Shown here piece after piece: positions 5,897 to 12,774 of a stretch of DNA of 20,761 nucleotides. The DNA lies in NCBI GenBank assembly GCA_934546685.1, contig CAKTEB010000036.1, positions 1 through 20,761 on the forward strand, written 5' to 3'. Position 1 is the first letter of the stretch, and each line of letters opens with the position of its first letter. The notes under the pieces are model-generated. The model saw nothing but the letters and a program-made list of their open reading frames with translations, did no database searches and was not told where the DNA came from. This stretch comes from an uncultured Oscillospiraceae bacterium (lineage in GTDB: Bacteria; Bacillota; Clostridia; Oscillospirales; Oscillospiraceae). The translations under genes were made by a program, and so were the position numbers.

Positions 5897-7267
5897 TTAT
5901 TTGGCGGGATCAGGGGAAAGAGACTGGGAAAGCAGCCATTCCGGCAGCGCCGGATCGGAGAAGGCCGGGTTCCAGCAGGCATGGCCCCAGTGGGCCTGGG
6001 CGGGATAGACGGTCAGCCGCAGGGCGGTGTTTCCGCGCGCCCGGAGCCGCTGGGCCATGGTCTCAGAGATCTCCACCGGCACCTCCGGGTCGTCCTGGGC
6101 GTGGAACAGCCAAAGGGGAACCTGGTCCATGGCCTCGGCGCATTGCTCCAGCGCCGCCAGATCCGGCTGATGATCCCAGAAGGTGCCCTTCAGGCAGGCG
6201 GGGCAGCAGCTCACCAGCGCCGCAAAACGGCCCGGGAACATTCTTTGGAGATTCCATACTCCAAAGCCCCCCAGGGACAGGCCAGTGGCATAGAGCCGCC
6301 GGGAATCAATGGGATACGTTCTCTCCAGCTCTGTCAGAAGTCCCTCCAGGGCCCCAAGGTATTCCGGCTCCCACTGGAAGCCAGGGATGGGCCAGGGGCA
6401 CTGGGGCACCAGCACGAAGCAGGGCCCGATACGTCCCTGATCCTGGGCCCTGACCCAGATCAGGCCTCCGTCGCTGGCCAGCAACGGCGCGGTATTGTCG
6501 CTTCCACACTCGCCGATGCCGTGGAGGAACAGCACCAGGGGATAGCGCCGGTCAGGCTCACAGCCAGTGGGCACATAGAGCCGATAGTGGAGCTCCCGGC
6601 AGCCCGCTGAGACGGTTCCGGCCTGGAACCGGGATACATAGGGCATTCTGGCGGCCCGTTCCCGGGCCATCTGCTCCACCAGGGGCTGCATCTCCGGAGT
6701 GATGACGGCGGGGCGGCCGGGATGCTCCGGCAGCGGCGGCAGGGCCCGGGACTGGGCCAGAAGCCAGCGGCGGATCAGATCGGAGTTCTCCCGGGAGGCG
6801 AAATAGTCCCAGCCCTCCTTCCAGTCCAGGGCCTGGAGAGCCCGATCCAGCGCTGAGGTGCCAGGTGCATCCTCCAGCAGCCAGAGGGTTTGACGCCGAA
6901 GAATGCGGGCCAGCGGCTCCGCGTTCCGGGTGGCGGCTTGTCCGGCCCAGATCAGGGCAGCAAAGGTCGTTGGCAGCTGGGACAGCAGTTCACGGCCCAG
7001 GGCCTCGCCGCCGGGGCCTACGATCAGATAGATCCGGGCAGGATCCAGCGCATATTGATTCAGCAGGAACGGCAGCTGTGCGGCAAGCGCTTCGGCGGCG
7101 GGGCCGCAGACAGTTTCCGGGCAGCAAATCGTCAAACGGCAGGCATCAGCATATTCGGACATAGCCTCCAACTGGCCGCCCGCAATCAGGATCAGGGCGG
7201 ACTTGGGCGCGGCGGCCTCTGGAGGATAGAGCTGGAAGCGGGCCTGGGAAGGCAGAGAGATGGGCAT
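5897..7267 (-). CDS. Alpha/beta-hydrolase, esterase/depolymerase-like
   Basis: A 456-aa protein, probably an intracellular esterase. The start ATG 7267 is chosen because AAAGGAG lies 9-10 nt upstream; the longer frame to 7336 has no ribosome-binding site. The catalytic half (about 220-450) contains the oxyanion region PLVLFLHGIGECG (243-255), the nucleophile elbow GLSLGG with Ser331, an acid in HAQDDPEVP (Asp392/393), and a His in AHWGHACW (426/429). This arrangement matches the PHB-depolymerase/feruloyl-esterase-like branch. The N-terminal 180 residues look like a second, degenerate alpha/beta-hydrolase domain: strand ALILIAGG, then LIVGPGGEALG (81-91) where an elbow would be, but no serine nucleophile. 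It lacks a signal peptide. It lies upstream of the flavoenzyme in the same direction but has its own promoter. It could release an acyl, ester or lactone group from the flavoenzyme substrate; this is inference. Confidence 0.8.
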   Translation of the reverse strand: MPISLPSQARFQLYPPEAAAPKSALILIAGGQLEAMSEYADACRLTICCPETVCGPAAEALAAQLPFLLNQYALDPARIYLIVGPGGEALGRELLSQLPTTFAALIWAGQAATRNAEPLARILRRQTLWLLEDAPGTSALDRALQALDWKEGWDYFASRENSDLIRRWLLAQSRALPPLPEHPGRPAVITPEMQPLVEQMARERAARMPYVSRFQAGTVSAGCRELHYRLYVPTGCEPDRRYPLVLFLHGIGECGSDNTAPLLASDGGLIWVRAQDQGRIGPCFVLVPQCPWPIPGFQWEPEYLGALEGLLTELERTYPIDSRRLYATGLSLGGFGVWNLQRMFPGRFAALVSCCPACLKGTFWDHQPDLAALEQCAEAMDQVPLWLFHAQDDPEVPVEISETMAQRLRARGNTALRLTVYPAQAHWGHACWNPAFSDPALPEWLLSQSLSPDPAK

Positions 7268-7301
7268 AGGGGACGCTCCTTTCTGGGATTCTGCTGCTCT
7301 C

Positions 7302-7330
7302 ATCATACTCGCAATGGGACATTTTCGCAA
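7302..7330 (-). promoter_or_regulatory. Promoter of the esterase gene
   Basis: Minus strand: TTGCGA (7330-7325), 17-bp spacer, TATGAT (7307-7302). The leader is about 30 nt. The region between the gene start and the upstream terminator (7336-7365) is just large enough for this single promoter. Confidence 0.5.
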
Positions 7331-7335
7331 GAACA

Positions 7336-7365
7336 ATGTCCGATGCCATTGACGGCATCGGACAT
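7336..7365 (-). terminator. Terminator of the ECF/kinase/radical SAM operon
   Basis: A perfect 12-bp stem, ATGTCCGATGCC (7336-7347) and GGCATCGGACAT (7354-7365), has a 6-nt loop and is followed leftward by TGTTCTTGC. It lies 10 bp beyond the radical SAM stop codon. Confidence 0.75.
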
Positions 7366-7375
7366 AAGTATGCAG

Positions 7376-7978
7376 TTAATCCTCCCAGGGACGGATGCGG
7401 TAGGCGGCGCCGATCTCATGGCAGATCTTCCGGCACTCCTCCTCTGCCTGGTGGGTGATGGTAGTATCAACAGTGGTCATGACCACCTTGAGGTCCTGCT
7501 CCACGCACTTCTTGGCAAAGTCCAGCATGCCCGGGAAGGCCTCGTCGCCGAACTTGCTGCGTACCAGCTTCTGATACTCCTGGGGATCCGGGTCGTTGAG
7601 GGAGATGGACACCACGTCCACGCATGTTGCCAGTTCGGGGGCAATGTCATGGCCCGCAATGAGGCTGCCCTGACCGTTGGTGTTGACGCGGATGGGAAGC
7701 GCATAATGCTGCTTCAGCCAGTGGGCCACCTCCAGCAGCACTGGCAGCGCGCAGGTGGGCTCGCCAAAGCCGCAGAATACGATCTCCTGGAACTGAGAGA
7801 GATCCCATTTCTCAAATTCCGCCTCTACCTCCTGGGCTGTGGGCTCCCGCTCCAGCCAAAGGCTGTGGCTCTCCCCTACATGATCCATGGTCTGCCGCAG
7901 ACAGAAGGTGCAGGCCGAAGAACATCGGTTGGTGAGGTTGACATAAATTCCGTTGTGAACTCGGTATAGAATTTCCAT
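7376..7978 (-). CDS. Radical SAM protein, TatD-associated type
   Basis: A 200-aa short radical SAM protein. Cys19, Cys23 and Cys26 in RCSSACTFC form the CX3CX2C motif that binds the 4Fe-4S cluster and S-adenosylmethionine. The motif YVNLTNRCSSACTFCLRQT and the following SLWLEREPT are typical of the family named for linkage to TatD nucleases. FCGFGEP (69-75) is the GGE-like SAM-contact strand, and VNTNGQG (98-104) is a further conserved strand. At 200 aa it is close to the family's usual size and lacks any SPASM or accessory domain. Start ATG 7978 has AAAGGAG 9 nt upstream. It follows the kinase gene by 20 bp. No TatD gene is in the window; here the partners are a vitamin-type transporter and a B6 kinase. 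The reaction of this family is not known to me. Confidence 0.85.
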   Translation of the reverse strand: MEILYRVHNGIYVNLTNRCSSACTFCLRQTMDHVGESHSLWLEREPTAQEVEAEFEKWDLSQFQEIVFCGFGEPTCALPVLLEVAHWLKQHYALPIRVNTNGQGSLIAGHDIAPELATCVDVVSISLNDPDPQEYQKLVRSKFGDEAFPGMLDFAKKCVEQDLKVVMTTVDTTITHQAEEECRKICHEIGAAYRIRPWED

Positions 7979-7998
7979 AGCATAGGACTCCTTTGATG

Positions 7999-8829
7999 TT
8001 AGAAATGGAGCTGGCGAATGACCTCTTCAAAGCAGACTCCGTCGGTGGTGGGAATGTCCAGCTGAGAGGATCGCTTTAAGCAGGCGCGGATAAATCCCGC
8101 TGCGGTGCGGACGCTCTTTGAGAAGGGCACGCCCCGAACGGCTCCCGCGGCTACAATGGAGGCGAATACGTCGCCGGTGCCGGAGCGCTGGGGGGCGATG
8201 CGCAGGGTGCGCTGGACGGAAGCACCCACGCCCCGCTCATAGCAGTAATTTTCCACATAGGAGCCTCGATCCACCCCGGTGATGACCACCTGGCTGGGGC
8301 CCAGATCGCAGAGCTTTTCTGAAAGCGCCAGCAGCTGGGCCTCGGAGAAGTGTTCCTGATAGGGGGTGTCTGTGAGGATACAGGCCTCGGTGACGTTGGG
8401 CGTGAGAATGTCCGCGTATTTTACCAGCCGGCCAATGCCCTGACAGAGCTCCGGGGTGTAGGTGGCGTAGAGCCGCCCATAGTCCCCCATGACCGGATCT
8501 ACGATGACCTTGGTGCGCTGGGTGGTGAAGTCCCGGAGGAACTGCTCTACCAGCTGGATCTGCTTGGCGGAGCCCAGGAAGCCCGTTAAAATGCCCTCGA
8601 ATTCCAGATCGAGCTTCTTCCATTCGGCCATGTAGGGGGCCATGGAGTCGGTAAAGTCCTTTACATAGAAGCTCTCAAATCCCGTATGATCCGAGAAAAT
8701 GGCCGTGGGCAGCGGGCAGCACTGAATGCCTAAATGAGAGATCAGCGGCAGTGCCACGGCAATGGAACAGCGGCCGAAGCCGGATAGGTCGTTGATGACC
8801 GCAATTTTTTTCTGGTGATTATGGTTCAA
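7999..8829 (-). CDS. Pyridoxal/pyridoxamine kinase (PdxK/PdxY family)
   Basis: A 276-aa ribokinase-fold enzyme that phosphorylates pyridoxal, pyridoxine or pyridoxamine to the 5'-phosphate in B6 salvage. Signatures: VINDLSGFGRCS at the N-terminus, FSDHTGFE (45-52), VIVDPVMGDYGRLYATYTPE in the middle, ILTPNVTEA (141-149), and the anion hole/catalytic base GTGD (217-220, Asp220). Length is typical. The first codon is TTG at 8829, reading MNHNHQKKIAVINDLSG. No ATG or GTG exists before the conserved start of the fold, and GGAGGGAG sits 8 nt upstream, so this rare start is well supported. It lies downstream of an ECF S component, which suggests uptake and trapping of vitamin B6. A hydroxymethylpyrimidine kinase is a less likely alternative. 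Confidence 0.88.
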   Translation of the reverse strand: MNHNHQKKIAVINDLSGFGRCSIAVALPLISHLGIQCCPLPTAIFSDHTGFESFYVKDFTDSMAPYMAEWKKLDLEFEGILTGFLGSAKQIQLVEQFLRDFTTQRTKVIVDPVMGDYGRLYATYTPELCQGIGRLVKYADILTPNVTEACILTDTPYQEHFSEAQLLALSEKLCDLGPSQVVITGVDRGSYVENYCYERGVGASVQRTLRIAPQRSGTGDVFASIVAAGAVRGVPFSKSVRTAAGFIRACLKRSSQLDIPTTDGVCFEEVIRQLHF

Positions 8830-8875
8830 GGGTGGTTCTCCCTCCAGTGGTGGATTTACCGCAAATACGCCAAAG

Positions 8876-8895
8876 GCTCCCCCAGATGGGGGAGC
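8876..8895 (-). terminator. Hairpin between ECF and kinase genes
   Basis: An 8-bp stem GCTCCCCC/GGGGGAGC with a 4-nt loop lies in the 96-bp gap inside the operon. It is followed leftward by CTTTGG and rightward by AGATTTTC. The short U tract makes it a partial terminator or a processing and stability element that could lower kinase expression relative to the transporter. Confidence 0.4.
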
Positions 8896-8925
8896 AGATT
8901 TTCGGTAGGGTTCAGGCGCTGCGCG

Positions 8926-9441
8926 TCAGACCGCGGCCAGCTTTTTGGTGAGACCGGCGGCCTCCAGGGCGGCGGCGATCACATAGAACAGGATAATGCC
9001 CACGATGCCCTCAGCGGTGAGGCCGGGGATCTGGGTGGCACCGGTGACCACGGAGCCATAGAGAATGGAGCCGCCGATGAAATAGCCCACGATCATCACT
9101 ACGATGCCGGCGATGACAGCCAGCAGGGTGCGGACAGAGCGGATCTTGGGCTGCTCGCCCTTTTTCTTGGCGATCAGCGCTACAACCAGGCCCATGATGC
9201 TCTTGATGATGAGGGTGGGGATGACCCACTCCGGATAGCCCAGCAGATCTGAGATGGCGGAGCCCACGCCTCCGGCAAAGGCGCCGATCCAAGGATCAAA
9301 GAGGACACCGAACAACAGGATCATGCAGTTGCCCAGATGGGCATAGCCCAGGGGAATGGGGAATTTGAAGACGCTGGTGCAGATGCACACCAGAGCGGCG
9401 CCCAGGGCCGCGACAGTGAGACGGCGAATGTTCTGATTCAT
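8926..9441 (-). CDS. ECF transporter S component, probably vitamin B6-type
   Basis: A 171-aa integral membrane protein with about five or six hydrophobic helices: AALGAALVCICTSVF, a second around CMILLFGVLFDPWIGAFAG, VIPTLIIKSIMGLVVALI, LLAVIAGIVVMIVGYFIGG and GIVGIILFYVIAAALEAAG. The IPLGYAHLGNC and GSAISDLLGYP segments are typical of the S-component family that includes PdxU, HmpT and related vitamin-capture proteins. The start ATG 9441 (MNQNIRRL) is chosen because of AGGAG about 8 nt upstream; the longer frame to 9486 lacks a site. An S component needs the shared EcfA/A'/T energising module, which is not in this window. Linkage to a pyridoxal/pyridoxamine kinase points to vitamin B6 as substrate; thiamine precursors are the main alternative. 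Confidence 0.85.
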   Translation of the reverse strand: MNQNIRRLTVAALGAALVCICTSVFKFPIPLGYAHLGNCMILLFGVLFDPWIGAFAGGVGSAISDLLGYPEWVIPTLIIKSIMGLVVALIAKKKGEQPKIRSVRTLLAVIAGIVVMIVGYFIGGSILYGSVVTGATQIPGLTAEGIVGIILFYVIAAALEAAGLTKKLAAV

Positions 9442-9477
9442 TAGTTTTCTCCTGCTTTCAGATGGGATTTCAGGAGA

Positions 9478-9487
9478 TTTGCGCAAA
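9478..9487. promoter_or_regulatory. Perfect 10-bp palindrome in the ECF leader
   Basis: TTTGCGCAAA is a perfect inverted repeat about 37 bp upstream of the ECF gene start and downstream of its likely -10 box. It could be a repressor site or chance. Confidence 0.25.
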
Positions 9488-9502
9488 CCTTTGATGTCCT
9501 AA

Positions 9503-9531
9503 AGTATACACGGCTTCTGACGTTTGATGAA
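9503..9531 (-). promoter_or_regulatory. Probable promoter of the ECF/kinase/radical SAM operon
   Basis: Minus strand: TATACT (9508-9503) is a good -10. The -35 at 17 bp is TTCATC (9531-9526), only 3/6, so an activator may be required. The direct repeats immediately upstream, at 9532-9565, fit that idea. Confidence 0.4.
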
Positions 9532-9565
9532 GTATCAGTTTTTGGTTATTTTATGGTATCAGTTT
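9532..9565. repeat. Direct repeat GTATCAGTTT x2 upstream of the ECF operon
   Basis: GTATCAGTTT occurs at 9532-9541 and again at 9556-9565, a 24-bp period, directly upstream of the weak -35 of the ECF operon. A degenerate inverted copy (ACTGAT) follows near 9606. Direct repeats at this place are typical of activator sites, including MocR/PdxR-type B6 regulators, but no such regulator is seen here. Confidence 0.4.
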
Positions 9566-9576
9566 ATTATTTTTCA

Positions 9577-9605
9577 TTGACAAACTCCGCTGCCTGCTGT
9601 ATCAT
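9577..9605 (+). promoter_or_regulatory. Strong promoter of the SCP2/ADH/ALDH operon
   Basis: Perfect TTGACA (9577-9582), a 17-bp spacer, then TATCAT (9600-9605). Transcription should start near 9612, immediately before the inverted repeat at 9616-9638. Confidence 0.7.
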
Positions 9606-9615
9606 ACTGATTCAG

Positions 9616-9638
9616 AATAATTCACTTTGTGAACTATT
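9616..9638. promoter_or_regulatory. 23-bp inverted repeat, candidate repressor operator
   Basis: The arms AATAATTCAC (9616-9625) and GTGAACTATT (9629-9638) match at 9 of 10 positions around a TTT centre; the inner arms TTCAC/GTGAA are perfect. It covers the predicted transcription start of the operon, the usual place for a TetR- or MarR-type repressor site. Confidence 0.55.
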
Positions 9639-9665
9639 AATTTGCTTTTAGAAAGGAAGTTCCCC

Positions 9666-10145
9666 ATGCCTAGCCCCCGCGCGCTGACCTGCGGCCTCGT
9701 GCTTCAGGTGCTTTACCGCGGCATTCGAGTACTGTCTCATGCAGACAGCCGAGTCCGTCAGGAGCTGCTTGCTCTTAAAGAGGGGTATACCATCCGTTTT
9801 GCCGTCTCCCCGAAGCCCGATGCACCCCAGCTCACCTTTACGGTTCGAAACGGCACCATCCAAAAGGCCCCGCATACTGCCCATTCGGATATTGAAATTG
9901 TCTTTAAGAACGAAACCATGGCATTCCGTGTCTTTACCGGCCGCATGGGCATCTCCGGCGCTTATGCCGCCCACGCTTTTACGCTCCGCGGGAATATCAA
10001 CGAAACTATGGGCATTGTTCGGGTGGTGGACCTGGTGGAAGGGTATCTGTTTCCCGGCTTTATGATCCGCAGGATCCTAAAGGAGCTGCCAAAAAAGCAG
10101 TGCCCAACGCTGCTCATCTATCTTCGATTGATTCCTGCACGTTAA
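9666..10145 (+). CDS. SCP2-like sterol/lipid-binding domain protein
   Basis: A 159-aa protein. The start ATG 9666 (MPSPRALTCG) is fixed by GAAAGGAAG (9651-9659). The C-terminal two thirds resemble the SCP2 sterol-transfer fold: a strand TIRFAVSPK, then LTFTVRNGTIQ, then SDIEIVFKNETMAFRVFTGRMG, where family members have D-x-x-I-x-x-x-x-x-x-x-A/F-x-x-L/F-x-x-G, and finally FTLRGNINETMGIVRVVDLVEGYL, the amphipathic C-terminal region. No signal peptide is convincing. SCP2-like proteins bind hydrophobic acyl chains or sterols in the cytoplasm. As first gene of an operon with an iron alcohol dehydrogenase and a class-3 aldehyde dehydrogenase, it may present a long-chain alcohol or aldehyde to them; this is inferred from context. 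Confidence 0.72.
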   Translation: MPSPRALTCGLVLQVLYRGIRVLSHADSRVRQELLALKEGYTIRFAVSPKPDAPQLTFTVRNGTIQKAPHTAHSDIEIVFKNETMAFRVFTGRMGISGAYAAHAFTLRGNINETMGIVRVVDLVEGYLFPGFMIRRILKELPKKQCPTLLIYLRLIPAR

Positions 10146-10171
10146 TTCGATATAATAAAGGAGAAACCGAT

Positions 10172-11350
10172 ATGCTCCCCCTATACTACGAATACCATAA
10201 TCCCGTTAAAATTCTCTCCGGCGAAGCAGCACTGGAAAATATCCCCTATGAGCTTTACACGCTGGAGGCCCATGCCCCACTGCTGCTCAGCGATCAGGGG
10301 CTGCAAAAGGTAGGTGCCGTGAACACTGTACTGCATGCCATGGCCCCCACAGTGCCCAAAGCTATATTCATCGACATTCCCGCAGACAGCTCCGTAGAGG
10401 TCGTCAATCGCATTGCAGCTTATTATAAAGCGCAGGGCTGTGACAGCATTTTGGCCGTAGGCGGCGGCAGCGTAATCGATACGGCAAAGGGGGTTCGGAT
10501 GGTCATCAGCCAGGACACCGATGACATTGAATCGCTGATGGGCTGCGAGGTGCTCACGGCCGGACAACACATTCCCTTTCTCGCCGTTCCCACCACCGCC
10601 GGAACCGGCAGTGAGGTAACTCCGGTGGCCGTGATCTCCAATCCGGAGCAGCAGGTCAAGCAGGAATACATCTCCGCCCATCTGCTGCCGGACGCTGCAA
10701 TTCTGGATCTGCGAATGACCACGACACTTCCTCCCAAGGTAACCGCCTCCACCGGGATTGACGCGCTGTGCCATGCCATCGAGAGTTTTACCTGCCTTCA
10801 GAAGAACCCCGTGTCCGATGCCTATGCCGCCGGTGCGATTCCCCTGATTATGCGCTATCTTCCCATCGCTGTCGCCCATCCTGGCAATAAAGAAGCCCGA
10901 ATGGCCATGGCAAACGCCAGCTTAATGGCCGGTACCGCCTTTGGGAATTCTATGGTGGGACTGGTACACGCCATTGGTCACGCACTGGGCGGCGTTTGTC
11001 ATGTGGCTCACGGAGATGCGATGAGCATTCTTCTTCCCCATGTGATGACCTATAATCTGGACAAGTGCCGGGAGGGATATAGCGACCTGCTGCTCCATCT
11101 TGCCGGGCCGGAGGCCTATTGCAGCACCCCCGCAGACCAACGGGCAGAAAAGGCAGTGGAGGTGGTCACCCAGTTTATCGCTTCGTTTGCCGCCTATGGT
11201 CTGCCCATGTGCTTAAAGGATACCGGACGGGTAGACCCCGCGCAGTTCCAGCAGGTGGCGGAAACCGCAATCTCTGACGGTGCAATTATCGTCAATCCCA
11301 AAGCCGCAGGCATACCGGAAATTCTGACCATTCTAAAGGAGGCATTCTAA
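10172..11350 (+). CDS. Iron-containing alcohol dehydrogenase
   Basis: A 392-aa group III NAD(P)-dependent alcohol dehydrogenase. The start ATG 10172 (MLPLYYEYHNP) has AAAGGAG 9 nt upstream; the longer frame from 10100 overlaps the previous gene and lacks a site. The nucleotide-binding loop is AVGGGSVIDTAK (95-106), and TTAGTGSEVTP (141-151) is a second cofactor segment. The metal ligands Asp197, His201, His266 and His280 sit in GIDALCHAIESF, VHAIGHALGG and VAHGDAMSILLPH, matching the FucO-type spacing. Length is normal for the family. It interconverts a primary alcohol and aldehyde. The following aldehyde dehydrogenase overlaps by 1 bp, so the two enzymes probably act in sequence; the chain length of the substrate is unknown. 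Confidence 0.93.
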   Translation: MLPLYYEYHNPVKILSGEAALENIPYELYTLEAHAPLLLSDQGLQKVGAVNTVLHAMAPTVPKAIFIDIPADSSVEVVNRIAAYYKAQGCDSILAVGGGSVIDTAKGVRMVISQDTDDIESLMGCEVLTAGQHIPFLAVPTTAGTGSEVTPVAVISNPEQQVKQEYISAHLLPDAAILDLRMTTTLPPKVTASTGIDALCHAIESFTCLQKNPVSDAYAAGAIPLIMRYLPIAVAHPGNKEARMAMANASLMAGTAFGNSMVGLVHAIGHALGGVCHVAHGDAMSILLPHVMTYNLDKCREGYSDLLLHLAGPEAYCSTPADQRAEKAVEVVTQFIASFAAYGLPMCLKDTGRVDPAQFQQVAETAISDGAIIVNPKAAGIPEILTILKEAF

Positions 11351-12720
11351 TGGAGCTTTCTGCCCTCATGGAAGCCCAGCGGAACTATTATCGCACCGGC
11401 GCAACCCGAAGCCTTGCCTTTCGGGAGCTGATGCTGGACGGGCTATATCGAAAGATCCGGGAGATGGAGCCGGAGATCAATGAGGCCCTGCGCCAGGATC
11501 TGGGGAAGAGCGCCTTTGAGACCTATATGTGCGAGACGGGGCTGACCCTCAGCGAGATCTCCTATATGAAGTCCCATCTTCGGGAGTTCGCGGCCAAAAA
11601 GAGAGTTCGGACGCCGCTGGCACAGTTCCCATCCCGAAGCTATGTATTAAAGGAGCCCTACGGCTGCGTGCTGATCATGAGCCCATGGAACTATCCCTTT
11701 ATGCTGACCCTGGAGCCCCTGGCCGATGCGGTGGCCGCGGGCAATACCGTGGTGCTGAAGCCCAGCGCCTACTCCCCTGCCACCTCGGCGGTCATCAAAA
11801 AGCTCATTGCGGCAGTGTTTCCGGAGGAATATGTGGCGGTGATCGAAGGGGGCCGGGCGGAGAATCAAAGCCTGCTGGAGCAGAAATTCGATTATGTTTT
11901 CTTCACCGGCGGCACTGCGGTGGGAAAGCTGGTGCTCCAGAAGGCGGCGGAGCACTTTACCCCGGTGACCCTGGAGATGGGCGGCAAGAGCCCCTGCATC
12001 GTGGACGAGACCGCCAACCTCAAGGTGGCGGCCCGGCGCATCGCCTTTGGCAAATACCTCAACTGCGGCCAGACCTGCGTGGCTCCGGACTATCTGCTGA
12101 TCCAGGAGTCGGTGAAGGATCGGTTTCTGCCCCTGTTCTACGATGCTATCCGGGAGATGTACGGGGAAAACGCTCTGGAGAACCCGGACTATGGACGGAT
12201 CGTTAACCGACGGCACTATGACCGGATCTGCGGCATCTTAGACGGCGAGACCGTTCTGTTCGGCGGCCAGCGGAATCCGGAGTCTTTGCAAATCGCCCCC
12301 ACAGTGGTGGGGCCGGTGAGCCCTCAGGGCCTGGCCATGGGCCAGGAGCTGTTTGCTCCGGTGCTGCCGGTGATGACCTATGGGACGCTGGAGGAGGCGG
12401 TAGAGTTTGTCCAGTCCCGGCCTAAGCCCCTGGCGCTGTATATTTTCTCCGGGGATCGGGGCGTGATCCGGTATATCCAGGAGAATGTCAGCTATGGCGG
12501 CGGCTGCGTCAATGATACGATCATCCACCTGGCCACGTCCCAGATGGGCTTCGGCGGCGTGGGCATGAGCGGCATGGGCAGCTACCACGGAAAATACGGC
12601 TTCGATACCTTCACCCATGAAAAAAGCATCGTGGATAAGGGCTGCTGGCTGGATCTGCCTATGCGCTACCAGAAATACACCCCCTGGAAGGAAAAGCTGC
12701 TGAAATTGTTTCTAAAATAA
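11350..12720 (+). CDS. Aldehyde dehydrogenase, class 3 (fatty-aldehyde) type
   Basis: A 456-aa NAD(P)+-dependent aldehyde dehydrogenase. Its ATG overlaps the preceding TAA by one base (TAATG), with AAAGGAGG at about 11335-11342. Catalytic residues are all present: Asn114 in SPWNYPF, Glu209 in LEMGGKSP, and the nucleophile Cys243 in NCGQTCVAPDYLL. The cofactor loop FFTGGTAVGK is at 184-193. The short length and the NCGQTCVAPDY form place it in the class-3/fatty aldehyde dehydrogenase branch rather than the 490-residue class 1/2 enzymes. The end is basic and amphipathic (KEKLLKLFLK), which in class-3 relatives can favour membrane contact. Together with the upstream alcohol dehydrogenase and lipid-binding protein it suggests long-chain alcohol/aldehyde turnover to the acid. 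Confidence 0.93.
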   Translation: MELSALMEAQRNYYRTGATRSLAFRELMLDGLYRKIREMEPEINEALRQDLGKSAFETYMCETGLTLSEISYMKSHLREFAAKKRVRTPLAQFPSRSYVLKEPYGCVLIMSPWNYPFMLTLEPLADAVAAGNTVVLKPSAYSPATSAVIKKLIAAVFPEEYVAVIEGGRAENQSLLEQKFDYVFFTGGTAVGKLVLQKAAEHFTPVTLEMGGKSPCIVDETANLKVAARRIAFGKYLNCGQTCVAPDYLLIQESVKDRFLPLFYDAIREMYGENALENPDYGRIVNRRHYDRICGILDGETVLFGGQRNPESLQIAPTVVGPVSPQGLAMGQELFAPVLPVMTYGTLEEAVEFVQSRPKPLALYIFSGDRGVIRYIQENVSYGGGCVNDTIIHLATSQMGFGGVGMSGMGSYHGKYGFDTFTHEKSIVDKGCWLDLPMRYQKYTPWKEKLLKLFLK

Positions 12721-12725
12721 GTAAA

Positions 12726-12761
12726 CGACCCGACGCAGAGTTCGCATTCTGCGCCGGGTCG
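12726..12761. terminator. Bidirectional terminator between convergent genes
   Basis: A 14-bp stem with one mismatch, CGACCCGACGCAGA (12726-12739) with TCTGCGCCGGGTCG (12748-12761), has an 8-nt loop. Rightward the tail is not U-rich. Leftward it is TTTACTTATTTT, so it is best suited to end the small leftward gene and also blocks read-through from the aldehyde dehydrogenase. Confidence 0.7.
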
Positions 12762-12774
12762 ATCTATGCCGCAA

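Noticed and set aside
9442..9576. Possible TPP or other vitamin riboswitch before the ECF gene
   Set aside because: CTGATAC-like words occur, but there is no CTGAGA/ACCTGA core pairing or multi-stem layout, and the direct repeats lie upstream of the likely transcription start.
10128..10156. TTGATT-17-TATAAT resembling an internal promoter before the iron alcohol dehydrogenase
   Set aside because: Transcription would start about 10163, inside or after the AAAGGAG ribosome-binding site, leaving no usable leader. The match is probably due to the A/T-rich gap.
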